Under the pieces are notes generated by a model, which did no database searches, was not told where the DNA came from, and was given only the letters and a program-made list of their open reading frames with translations. From NCBI GenBank assembly GCA_014377155.1, contig JACMQD010000199.1, positions 1-14,327 on the forward strand: a stretch of DNA of 14,327 bases, given 5' to 3'. The DNA comes from Herminiimonas sp. GTDB taxonomy: Bacteria > Pseudomonadota > Gammaproteobacteria > Burkholderiales > Burkholderiaceae. This document shows, in pieces, positions 8,502 through 14,327 of the stretch. A program made the translations under genes and the position numbers. Position 1 is the stretch's first letter; the number at the start of each line of letters is the position of its first letter.

Positions 8502-8531
8502 TGACGCGCACAGATTTGACGCGCACAGATT
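8502..8531. repeat. Perfect 15-bp tandem duplication
   Basis: The unit TGACGCGCACAGATT occurs twice in direct succession (8502-8516 and 8517-8531) with no mismatch. It lies in the presumed untranslated leader of the kinase gene, between the hrp box and the start codon. The second copy also contributes to the hairpin at 8518-8543. It looks like a recent duplication; no function can be assigned. Confidence 0.85.
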
Positions 8532-8543
8532 TGCGTGCGCGTC
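8518..8543. repeat. Inverted repeat in the kinase gene leader
   Basis: GACGCGCA (8518-8525) is the perfect reverse complement of TGCGCGTC (8536-8543), with a 10-base loop. In RNA of the kinase transcript this would make an 8-bp GC-rich stem about 100 bases before the start codon. There is no T-run after it on the - strand, so it is not a standard terminator. Confidence 0.6.
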
Positions 8544-8610
8544 CGGTCGACATCGCATACCGAACGGCTCAGCCGATACGGGATCAAAAAGTTTCCTTTT
8601 GTAACCACTG

Positions 8611-8631
8611 AGCGCGCTACAACTGCGCGCT
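8611..8631. repeat. GC-rich hairpin just downstream of the hrp box
   Basis: AGCGCGC (8611-8617) pairs perfectly with GCGCGCT (8625-8631) around a 7-base loop. On the - strand it would lie near the 5' end of a transcript starting from the hrp box. A run of five T occurs on that strand only about 20 bases further on (complement of 8585-8589), too far for a typical intrinsic terminator. A role in leader RNA stability or attenuation is possible but speculative. Confidence 0.55.
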
Positions 8632-8647
8632 GCGGTGATAACGTGTT

Positions 8648-8675
8648 TCAGTAGCATCAGAGATATTTCAGTTCC
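8648..8675 (-). promoter_or_regulatory. Candidate hrp box (HrpL-type promoter)
   Basis: On the - strand, GGAACT (8675-8670) is followed after exactly 15 bases by CTACTGA (8654-8648). The published HrpL consensus is GGAACC-N15/16-CCACNNA, so the match has one difference in each half and correct spacing. An A9 tract lies just upstream on the same strand. It faces the kinase gene, whose start is 228 bp away, giving a long leader. This is the main sequence evidence that the kinase/phosphatase pair belongs to a type III secretion regulon. Confidence 0.5.
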
Positions 8676-8726
8676 ATTTTTTTTTCCGTTTTAGGACAAG
8701 CATCCTCTTTGCTTGGCAGCGCGCAA

Positions 8727-8738
8727 TGATCATGATCA
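8727..8738. repeat. 12-bp perfect palindrome
   Basis: TGATCATGATCA is its own reverse complement and lies between the hrp box and the sel operon leader, about 30 bases before a possible -10 element (TACAAT, 8768-8773). It could be an operator for a dimeric regulator, but it is short and there is no second copy. Confidence 0.35.
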
Positions 8739-8890
8739 GCATGACGGTGGATAGTTGCGATTTGCCTTACAATCGATGGCACGAAATGCCGCGTTTCCCA
8801 GTTTGCCGGATACTGTCCGGCTGACCGGGGCGATGAATTTTGTCGAATAACAAGGCGACCGCAGTCAGCGCGTCGTTACCAGGGGACAGT

Positions 8891-8938
8891 ATGAACAAAT
8901 CGGTATTGCGCGCCAGCGCCGGTGGGATGAATGGATAA
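8891..8938 (+). CDS. Short leader ORF of the sel operon
   Basis: A 15-residue peptide MNKSVLRASAGGMNG starts at an ATG preceded by AGGGGA at ideal spacing, a much stronger ribosome-binding site than that of the gene after it. Its TAA stop lies inside the first codons of the thioredoxin-fusion gene (ATGGATAA), so the two reading frames overlap by 8 bases. The layout suggests translational coupling or a leader peptide controlling entry into the operon. The peptide shows no amino acid bias typical of attenuation leaders. Expression is inferred only. Confidence 0.45.
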   Translation: MNKSVLRASAGGMNG

Positions 8939-10367
8939 TCTGCCTGACGGCTTGATCGTCATCGCCAAGCGCGAATGCCCGACCTGCATGCTGGTCGAGC
9001 CGTTGCTTGGCCAACTGGCTCGTAGCGGCATACCGCTGACCGTCTACGTCCAGGACGATCCCGGCTATGCCTTCGAGACAGCGAACGTCATCTTCGACCA
9101 CACCCTGGAACATTCCTACCGCCTGCATACCGAAATCGTACCAACCCTGATCCGGATCGAAGGCGGACGCGAAATCGAGCGCACCTATGGCTGGCATCGC
9201 GACGACTGGCAGCGCCTGACCGGCGTGGCGTCGCTCGGGGTCGACCTGCCGGCGATGCGTCCCGGTTGTGGCTCCAAGACGCTCGATCCCGGCGTTGCCG
9301 ACACGCTGGCGGTACGCTTCGGCGGCGCTACTTTCGCCTCGCGCCAGATCGAAGTCGCGGGCGCCGACGACTTGCACGAAGCATGTTATGAACGCGGCTG
9401 GACCGATGGCTTGCCGGTCGTCCCGCCGACCCGCGAACGGGTTTTGCGCATGCTGTCGGGCACCCATCGCAGCGCCGATGAAATACTCGGCATGATGCCG
9501 CCCGACCTGGTCGAATGCACGGTCGAAAAAGTCGCGATCAATGCGGTCATGGCCGGCTGCAAGCCGGAATACCTGCCGGTAGTGCTGGCAGCAGTGGAGG
9601 CGGCGCTAATCGATGAATTCGGCATGCACGGCGTGCTGTGTACGACCATGTTCTGCACACCGGTGGTGATCGTCAACGGCCCGATGGCCAAGGCAGTCGG
9701 TATGAACTCCGGCGTCAACGCGCTGGGGCAGGGCAACCGTGCCAATGCCACCATCGGACGCGCGCTGCAACTGGTTGTGCGCAATGTCGGCGGCGGACGT
9801 CCCGGCGAAATCGACCGCGCTACGTTGGGTACGCCCGGCAAGTACACTTTCTGCTTCGCCGAAGCCGAAGACAGCGTCTGGGACTCGCTGGCAGTCGAAC
9901 GCGGCTTCGCGCGCGATGCCTCGACCGTCACCCTGTTTGCCGGTGAAGGCGTACAGGGCATCGTCGATCAGAAATCGCGCACTCCCGAATCGCTGGCGCG
10001 CAGTTTTGCGCTATGCCTGCGCGCGGTCGATCATCCCAAGCTGGCAATGGCCGGCGACGCGCTGCTGGTGGTGTCACCAGACCATAGCCGGGTTTTCATC
10101 GAAGCCGGCTGGTCCAAGGCGCGCCTGCTGGAAGAGCTGCTTATCTTGTTGCAACTGCCATGCGACGACCTCATCGTCGGCGCGGGCGGCATTGCCGAAG
10201 GCGTACCCGCCGCATTGGCTGGCACGACCATTTCCAAGTTCCGCCCCGGCGGTTTACTGATTGTCCGCGCCGGCGGCACGGCCGGGTTGTTTTCCGCCGT
10301 CATTGCCGGCTGGGCAGCATCGGGCGCCACCGGCTCCATCCCTGTCACCAAGGAGATCGCTTCATGA
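8931..10367 (+). CDS. Thioredoxin-like domain fused to a UGSC-associated domain of unknown function
   Basis: Residues 1-110 of this 478-residue protein look like a thioredoxin fold: an N-terminal beta strand, a C16-P-T-C19 active site, and a cis-proline segment IVPTL with Pro71. The remaining 360 or so residues belong to an uncharacterised family I recognise by blocks such as DGLPVVPPTRERV (160-172), VEKVAINAVMAGCKPEYLPVV (in part 198-218), NSGVNALGQGNRANATIGRA and PGKYTFCFAEAEDS. Several cysteines (113, 196, 210, 237, 242, 308) are available for redox chemistry or metal binding. An in-frame TGA directly before the ATG fixes this start. The stop overlaps the selenoprotein start (ATGA), which strongly suggests the two work together, with the CPTC site perhaps reducing the selenoprotein. 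No signal peptide is seen, so it is probably cytoplasmic. The catalysed reaction is unknown. Confidence 0.8.
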   Translation: MDNLPDGLIVIAKRECPTCMLVEPLLGQLARSGIPLTVYVQDDPGYAFETANVIFDHTLEHSYRLHTEIVPTLIRIEGGREIERTYGWHRDDWQRLTGVASLGVDLPAMRPGCGSKTLDPGVADTLAVRFGGATFASRQIEVAGADDLHEACYERGWTDGLPVVPPTRERVLRMLSGTHRSADEILGMMPPDLVECTVEKVAINAVMAGCKPEYLPVVLAAVEAALIDEFGMHGVLCTTMFCTPVVIVNGPMAKAVGMNSGVNALGQGNRANATIGRALQLVVRNVGGGRPGEIDRATLGTPGKYTFCFAEAEDSVWDSLAVERGFARDASTVTLFAGEGVQGIVDQKSRTPESLARSFALCLRAVDHPKLAMAGDALLVVSPDHSRVFIEAGWSKARLLEELLILLQLPCDDLIVGAGGIAEGVPAALAGTTISKFRPGGLLIVRAGGTAGLFSAVIAGWAASGATGSIPVTKEIAS

Positions 10368-10888
10368 ACGAACCCGCCATTTTGCTCGACCCCACTGCGG
10401 AGCGCGCACCTGCCAACCGGGCACGAATGCCGCGTCCGGCCAGCCTGCAAGACCTGACGGTCGGCCTGCTCGATATCTCGAAAGCACGCGGCAACGTGTT
10501 CCTCGACCGCCTGGCCGAGCGGCTCGGCGAGCGCGGCATCCTCGTCAAGCGCTATCGCAAGCCGACCTTCACGCGGGTGGCGCCGACCGTGCTCAAGCAG
10601 CAGATTGCGGCCGAATGCAATATCGTCATCGAAGGCCTGGCTGACTGAGGATCGTGCACGTCGTGCTGTATGCATGACATTGCCGACCTCGAAAGCCGAG
10701 GCATTCCGGGAGTTGCGATTGCATCGACTGAATTCATCCAGGCTGCCGCGCTGCAGTCCAAAGTACTGGGTTTCGATCCGGCGATGGTGTTCGTCGCTCA
10801 TCCGATCCAGGATCGCACCGACGCTGAAATGCAGGCGCTGGCCGACACTGCGCTGGAGCATATTTTGCAAGGCATCGTCATGCCTTGA
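10364..10888 (+). CDS. UGSC-type selenoprotein with in-frame TGA read as selenocysteine
   Basis: Reading the TGA at 10646-10648 as selenocysteine joins two open segments in the same frame into one 174-residue protein with Sec95 in the motif U-G-S-C98-T-S-C101-C102. This fits the UGSC family of small bacterial selenoproteins, in which both halves (here GLLDISKARGNVFLDRLAERL before, and MHDIADLESRGIPGVAIAST-type sequence after) belong to one domain. Support comes from three further points: a hairpin starting at the TGA, selA 12 bp downstream with selB and selC beyond, and unbroken family-like sequence on both sides. The start at 10364 has a perfect AAGGAG eight bases before it and overlaps the stop of the thioredoxin-fusion gene. 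The Sec/Cys motif suggests thiol-selenol redox chemistry with that neighbour; substrate unknown. A gene caller that treats TGA as stop would report a 94-residue protein and a separate 72-residue fragment starting at 10670. Confidence 0.9.
10646..10691 (+). promoter_or_regulatory. Bacterial SECIS element within the UGSC selenoprotein gene
   Basis: The mRNA can fold into one extended hairpin starting with the TGA codon. UGAGG (10646-10650) pairs with CCUCG (10687-10691). After a bulged A, UCG pairs with CGA (10652-10654, 10684-10686). After a bulged U at 10655, GCA pairs with UGC (10656-10658, 10681-10683). A small internal loop follows, then a 7-bp apical stem GUCGUGC/GCAUGAC (10660-10666, 10672-10678) closing the loop UGUAU. 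The loop starts 18 bases after the TGA and has G as its second base, within the rules described for bacterial SECIS elements, and the bulged U recalls E. coli fdhF. It should be bound by the SelB encoded downstream. Folding was done by eye. Confidence 0.75.
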
Positions 10889-10900
10889 TCCGGGCAGCGC

Positions 10901-12298
10901 ATGAACCGTTCGGATGCGCCCTTCACCTTGTATCTGCCTGCGGTCGATCGCGTGCTGCAGTGGCCGCTCGTGGCGGCGCTGATCGATGTCCATGGTCGTG
11001 ACATTGTCGTGGACGCAGTGCGTGCGGAATTGGCGGCATGGCGCGCCGTACACGACGTTGCCGCCGACGAGCTGATCGCCGCCGGCATTGCGGCGCGCAT
11101 CGCCGCCCTGCTCGCGCCCTCACTGCGCAGGGTCATCAACCTGACCGGCACGGTACTGCACACCAATCTCGGACGCGCACCGCTGCCGCCAGAAGCAATC
11201 GCCGCCATGGTGACGGTCGCCTCGGGCGCGTCCAATCTCGAATATGACTTGCTCAGTGGCAAACGCGGTGACCGTGACGCGCATGTCGAAAGCTGGCTGT
11301 GCCGGCTCACCGGCGCGCCAGCCGCCACGGTCGTCAACAACAATGCCGCCGCCGTGCTACTAACGTTGAATACGCTGGCGCTGCGCCGCGAAGTCATCGT
11401 CTCGCGCGGCGAACTGGTCGAAATCGGTGGTGCATTCCGCCTGCCCGACATCATGCTGCGCGCAGGCTGCAAGCTGCGCGAGGTCGGCACCACCAACCGT
11501 ACCCACCTGCAGGATTTCGAAGACGCCATCGGCACCCGTACCGGTTTGCTGATGAAAGCACACACCAGTAATTACCGGGTCGAGGGCTTCACCGCGACCG
11601 TGCCGGAAGCCGGGTTAAGCCGACTGGCACAAGAGCACGCGATCCCTTTCATGGTCGATCTCGGCAGTGGCACGCTAGTCGACCTGGCGCGTTTCGGCCT
11701 GCCGCATGAACCGACGCCGGCCGAGACACTGGCCAACGGTGCCGACCTCGTCACCTTCAGCGGCGACAAGCTGCTGGGCGGGCCGCAGGCTGGCATCATC
11801 GTCGGCCGCGCCGACCTGATTGCCCGCATTAAAAAAAATCCCATGAAGCGCGCCATGCGCTGCGACAAGCTCACCATTGCCGCACTGGAAGCCGTGCTGC
11901 GTCTGTATGCCGACCCCGAGCGGCTGGTGGCGCGCATTCCGGCACTGCGCCTGCTGGCGCGCGCCGCAACCGACATCGGCGCGCAGGCGCAGCGGTTGCA
12001 ACCCGTGGTGGCGGCCTGGCTGGCAGATTGTGCGCAGGTCGACGTTGCGCCGGTACGCAGCCAGATCGGCAGTGGTTCGTTGCCGGTCGATCTGCTGCCG
12101 AGCTTCGCCTTGCGCATCGTGCCCGGCGGACCGAAGAAAACCAGCGGCCGCCGGCTCGACGATATTGCCCGGACACTGCGCGCCTTGCCGGTCCCGGTCA
12201 TCGGCCGCATCGCCGAGGGCGCCTGCCTGCTTGATTTGCGCTGCCTGGATGACGAGGCCGAATTTGCTGCTTTGTTCTGCGGCCGGATGCCCTCATGA
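10901..12298 (+). CDS. selA: L-seryl-tRNA(Sec) selenium transferase
   Basis: This 465-residue PLP-dependent enzyme converts seryl-tRNA(Sec) to selenocysteyl-tRNA(Sec) using selenophosphate. The N-terminal tRNA-binding helices (1-75) are followed by the signature INLTGTVLHTNLGRAPLP (79-96), YDLLSGKRGDRDAHVE, NNNAAAVLL, and the PLP site TFSGDKLLGGPQAG with Lys290 (Lys295 in E. coli). Length matches E. coli SelA (463 residues). The ATG at 10901 lies 12 bp after the selenoprotein stop, and the TGA stop overlaps the selB start (ATGA), so selenoprotein and machinery probably share one transcript. No selD is present in the window; selenophosphate synthetase must come from elsewhere. Confidence 0.97.
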   Translation: MNRSDAPFTLYLPAVDRVLQWPLVAALIDVHGRDIVVDAVRAELAAWRAVHDVAADELIAAGIAARIAALLAPSLRRVINLTGTVLHTNLGRAPLPPEAIAAMVTVASGASNLEYDLLSGKRGDRDAHVESWLCRLTGAPAATVVNNNAAAVLLTLNTLALRREVIVSRGELVEIGGAFRLPDIMLRAGCKLREVGTTNRTHLQDFEDAIGTRTGLLMKAHTSNYRVEGFTATVPEAGLSRLAQEHAIPFMVDLGSGTLVDLARFGLPHEPTPAETLANGADLVTFSGDKLLGGPQAGIIVGRADLIARIKKNPMKRAMRCDKLTIAALEAVLRLYADPERLVARIPALRLLARAATDIGAQAQRLQPVVAAWLADCAQVDVAPVRSQIGSGSLPVDLLPSFALRIVPGGPKKTSGRRLDDIARTLRALPVPVIGRIAEGACLLDLRCLDDEAEFAALFCGRMPS

Positions 12299-14190
12299 TC
12301 GTGGCCACTGCCGGTCATGTCGACCATGGCAAGACCACCCTGGTCAAATTGCTGACCGGTATCGACACCGATCGATTGCAGGAAGAAAAGCGGCGCGGCA
12401 TGTCGATCGAAACCGGCTTTGCTTACGCCGATCTGGGCGCTGGCAGGCCGGTCGGTTTCGTCGACGTTCCCGGGCACGAGCGCTTCGTACGCAACATGCT
12501 GGCCGGTGTCGGCGCAGTCGATTTCGCCTTGCTGGTCGTCGCCGCCGACGACGGCCCAATGCCGCAAACCATCGAGCACCTGGCGATCCTCGAATTACTC
12601 GGCGTGATGCACGGCGCGGTCGTGCTGACCAAGATCGACCGTGTGACACCGGAGCGGGTAATCGCCGCGCAAGCGGAAGTGGCAGCGTTGCTGGCGCCGA
12701 CCTCGTTGCGCGGTGCGCCGGTGTTTCAGGTTGCAGCGCTTGAAGGAGGAGGCGTCGATGCCTTGCGTGACCACCTGGCAGCCGTCGCAAGAGCCATATC
12801 CCCGCGTGCGGCTGCCGGTAATTTCCGGCTTGCGATCGACCGCTGCTTTTCGCTGGCGGGCGTTGGCACGGTCGTCACCGGCACCGTGTTGTCGGGCCGG
12901 GTGGAGGTTGGTGATCAGTTAGTGGTGTCGCCGCAGGGCGGCGCCGTGCGCGTGCGCGGCATCCATGTCCACGACCAGCCGGCGCAATTCGCCGAAGCCG
13001 GCTGGCGCTGCGCTTTGAACCTGGCCGGTAGCGACCTGAAGCGCATCGATCCCGCCCGCGGCGACTGGATTGTTGCCGCACCTGCGCATGCGCCGACAGC
13101 GCGCTTCGATGCGCGCGTGACGGTACCGGCGTCCGCCGCCCGAGCTCTGGCGCACTGGACGGCGGTGCATCTTCATGTCGGCGCCGCAGTCGTCAATGCG
13201 CGTATCGCGCTATTGGCGCAACATGCGATCGAACCGGGCGCCACGGCGCTGGCGCAAATCGTCGCCGAGGGTCCGGTTGTGGTCGCGTTAGGCGACCGTT
13301 TCATCTTGCGCGACCATGCGGCGGCGCATACGATTGGCGGCGGCGTCGTGCTCGATCCGGTGGGCGCCGTGCGCGGCAGGGCAAAGCCGCTGCGTACAGC
13401 GCAACTGGCCGCGCTCGAACAACCCACGCCGGCACTGGCACTGGCAGCGTTGCTGGAATTGCCGGGCGAGGGCGTGCCGCTCGCCTGGTTTGCGCAAGCC
13501 TGGAACCTGACCCCGCACGAACAGTCCGGTCTGCTACAGCAAGACCTGACGGTCTACCTCCACGGCAGCCAGTCCTATGCGATCGCGGCATCGCGTTGGG
13601 CCGCATTGCGCGCGTCTCTGCTAACCTGTTTGCAGCAATGGCACGTTATCCATTCCGACAGTGTCGGGCCGAGCGCGCCGATGCTGGCAGCGCAGCTTGG
13701 CATGCGCCTGTTGACACCGGCCCTGCACGCCGCGCTGCGCTGTCTGACTGTCGAAGGATCGATCGTATGCGAGGGCATCAGTCTGCGGCTTGCAGGACAT
13801 CAGGCCCGCCTTGGCGACGCCGATGCGGCACTGTTGCAGCGCGTTGCCGATATCTTGCGTGTTGCCGGCAACAGGCCGCCGGTCATTGGTGAACTAGCGA
13901 AAATTCTCACGCTGGAGCAGGCGGTTTTAGCAGAATTCCTGGAGCGCGCCAGCCGGCTCGGCCATCTGGTTCGGATCGCCAAAAACCGGTTTTTTCTACC
14001 CGAGACGATGACCATGCTGACCGACGTGGCGGCCCGGCTGGCCAGCGAATCCGACCAGCAGTTGTTCGATGCGGCCAGCTATCGCGACCGCTCCGGCATC
14101 GGCCGCAATGTCACCATCGAGGTACTGGAATTCATGGACCGCGCGCGCATCACGCAATATGCCGGCGGCAAGCGCCGCATGATCGGATAA
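12295..14190 (+). CDS. selB: Selenocysteine-specific translation elongation factor
   Basis: This 631-residue GTPase delivers selenocysteyl-tRNA(Sec) to the ribosome at UGA codons marked by a SECIS hairpin. G motifs are complete: G1 GHVDHGKT (7-14), G3 DVPGH (57-61) and G4 TKID (112-115). EF-Tu-like beta-barrel domains follow to about residue 370, then winged-helix repeats to the C-terminus, which bind the SECIS in the E. coli protein (614 residues). The last part ([22 protein letters not shown], then [14 protein letters not shown] and GGKRRM) is the typical fourth winged helix. The start overlaps the selA stop in ATGA, implying translational coupling. The full C-terminal domain fits a need to read the SECIS seen in the same operon. 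Confidence 0.97.
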   Translation: MIVATAGHVDHGKTTLVKLLTGIDTDRLQEEKRRGMSIETGFAYADLGAGRPVGFVDVPGHERFVRNMLAGVGAVDFALLVVAADDGPMPQTIEHLAILELLGVMHGAVVLTKIDRVTPERVIAAQAEVAALLAPTSLRGAPVFQVAALEGGGVDALRDHLAAVARAISPRAAAGNFRLAIDRCFSLAGVGTVVTGTVLSGRVEVGDQLVVSPQGGAVRVRGIHVHDQPAQFAEAGWRCALNLAGSDLKRIDPARGDWIVAAPAHAPTARFDARVTVPASAARALAHWTAVHLHVGAAVVNARIALLAQHAIEPGATALAQIVAEGPVVVALGDRFILRDHAAAHTIGGGVVLDPVGAVRGRAKPLRTAQLAALEQPTPALALAALLELPGEGVPLAWFAQAWNLTPHEQSGLLQQDLTVYLHGSQSYAIAASRWAALRASLLTCLQQWHVIHSDSVGPSAPMLAAQLGMRLLTPALHAALRCLTVEGSIVCEGISLRLAGHQARLGDADAALLQRVADILRVAGNRPPVIGELAKILTLEQAVLAEFLERASRLGHLVRIAKNRFFLPETMTMLTDVAARLASESDQQLFDAASYRDRSGIGRNVTIEVLEFMDRARITQYAGGKRRMIG

Positions 14191-14231
14191 AAGGTTCAGA
14201 CAATGCGATAATCGCATGCCAGTTTCGAAAC

Positions 14232-14327
14232 GGAAGGGAATCGTATCCCGGTGGAGCGCCCGGACTTCAAATCCGGCGAGATGCGCCAAGCGTGTCTGGT
14301 GGGTTCGACTCCCACTCCCTTCCGCCA
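14232..14327 (+). tRNA. selC: tRNA-Sec, anticodon TCA
   Basis: This is a complete 96-base selenocysteine tRNA including encoded CCA, ending exactly at the window edge. The acceptor stem is 8 bp (GGAAGGGA, 14232-14239, with TCCCTTCC, 14316-14323), as in bacterial tRNA(Sec), followed by discriminator G and CCA. The anticodon stem CCGGA/TCCGG encloses CTTCAAA with anticodon TCA at 14267-14269. The long variable arm (14279-14297) has an 8-bp stem with loop CAA, and the T arm is GTGGG-TTCGACT-CCCAC. It lies 41 bp after selB. A 6-bp inverted repeat ATGCGA-TAA-TCGCAT (14203-14217) sits between them and includes GATAAT, a possible -10 for a separate selC promoter, though no matching -35 was found. 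Confidence 0.97.

Larger units (their letters stand above)
8421..8890. other. Divergent intergenic region between effector pair and sel operon
   Basis: I see no convincing protein gene in this stretch apart from the leader ORF that begins at its right edge. It is AT-richer than its surroundings around 8580-8700. It holds the regulatory material for both sides: Shine-Dalgarno, tandem repeat, two hairpins, hrp box and a T9 tract (8677-8685) for the leftward kinase gene, then a palindrome at 8727-8738 and a small hairpin GCCGGA-TACTG-TCCGGC-type at 8805-8821 for the rightward operon. A TACAAT at 8768-8773 could be a -10 element for the sel operon, but no good -35 lies at the right distance. Confidence 0.5.

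Noticed and set aside
8368..8553. 61-codon - strand frame in the kinase leader whose sequence contains a KSVRV repeat
   Set aside because: The repeat in the peptide only reflects the 15-bp DNA duplication; the frame overlaps the kinase start and has no good ribosome-binding site.
10160..10648. A longer 162-residue version of the selenoprotein N-terminal part starting at 10160
   Set aside because: The extension overlaps the end of the thioredoxin-fusion gene in another frame, while ATG 10364 has a perfect AAGGAG and an ATGA junction.
10670..10888. A separate 72-residue gene starting at ATG 10670
   Set aside because: It is in the same frame as the upstream segment and continues the UGSC family sequence; its start codon lies in the apical loop of the SECIS hairpin. 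It is the C-terminal part of the selenoprotein.
1..14327. CRISPR arrays, insertion sequences or transposases
   Set aside because: No spaced direct repeats and no transposase-like protein were seen on either strand.

Overview
The window looks like part of a betaproteobacterial chromosome (Burkholderiales, perhaps an Oxalobacteraceae-type organism). This placement is inferred from the high G+C content, the lipopolysaccharide gene order manB-waaC-kdoO-waaA, and the presence of Kdo 3-hydroxylase. No ribosomal marker is present to confirm it.

Region 1 (about 282-4873, + strand) is a tight lipopolysaccharide inner-core block. It encodes a phosphomannomutase/phosphoglucomutase, heptosyltransferase I, Kdo 3-hydroxylase and Kdo transferase. 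Spacings are 34 bp, 8 bp and a 1-base TGATG overlap, so one operon is likely.

Region 2 (about 4944-8675, - strand) looks like an accessory insertion. It holds a 750-residue protein with a eukaryotic-like kinase domain, then 24 bp downstream a 399-residue classical-type protein tyrosine phosphatase (HCRAGVGRTG). A plausible HrpL-type hrp box (GGAACT-N15-CTACTGA) lies 228 bp upstream of the kinase gene. I infer a bicistronic pair of type III secreted effectors with opposing activities, comparable in concept to YpkA and YopH of Yersinia. The kinase has atypical catalytic motifs and could be a pseudokinase.

Region 3 (about 8891-14327, + strand) is a compact selenocysteine module. It contains, in order, a 15-codon leader ORF, a thioredoxin-like domain fused to a large uncharacterised domain, a UGSC-type selenoprotein, selA, selB and the complete selC tRNA(Sec). 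The UGSC gene is split by an in-frame TGA at 10646-10648. Reading that TGA as selenocysteine gives one 174-residue protein with a U-G-S-C-T-S-C-C motif. A long hairpin begins at the TGA itself and has the geometry of a bacterial SECIS element. A standard gene caller would break this gene into two fragments or truncate it. The selenoprotein, its probable thioredoxin-like partner, and the decoding enzymes and tRNA are therefore grouped together; only selD is missing from the window.

The two most notable points are the recoded UGSC selenoprotein inside its own sel operon and the kinase/phosphatase effector pair inserted between the lipopolysaccharide and selenocysteine loci.
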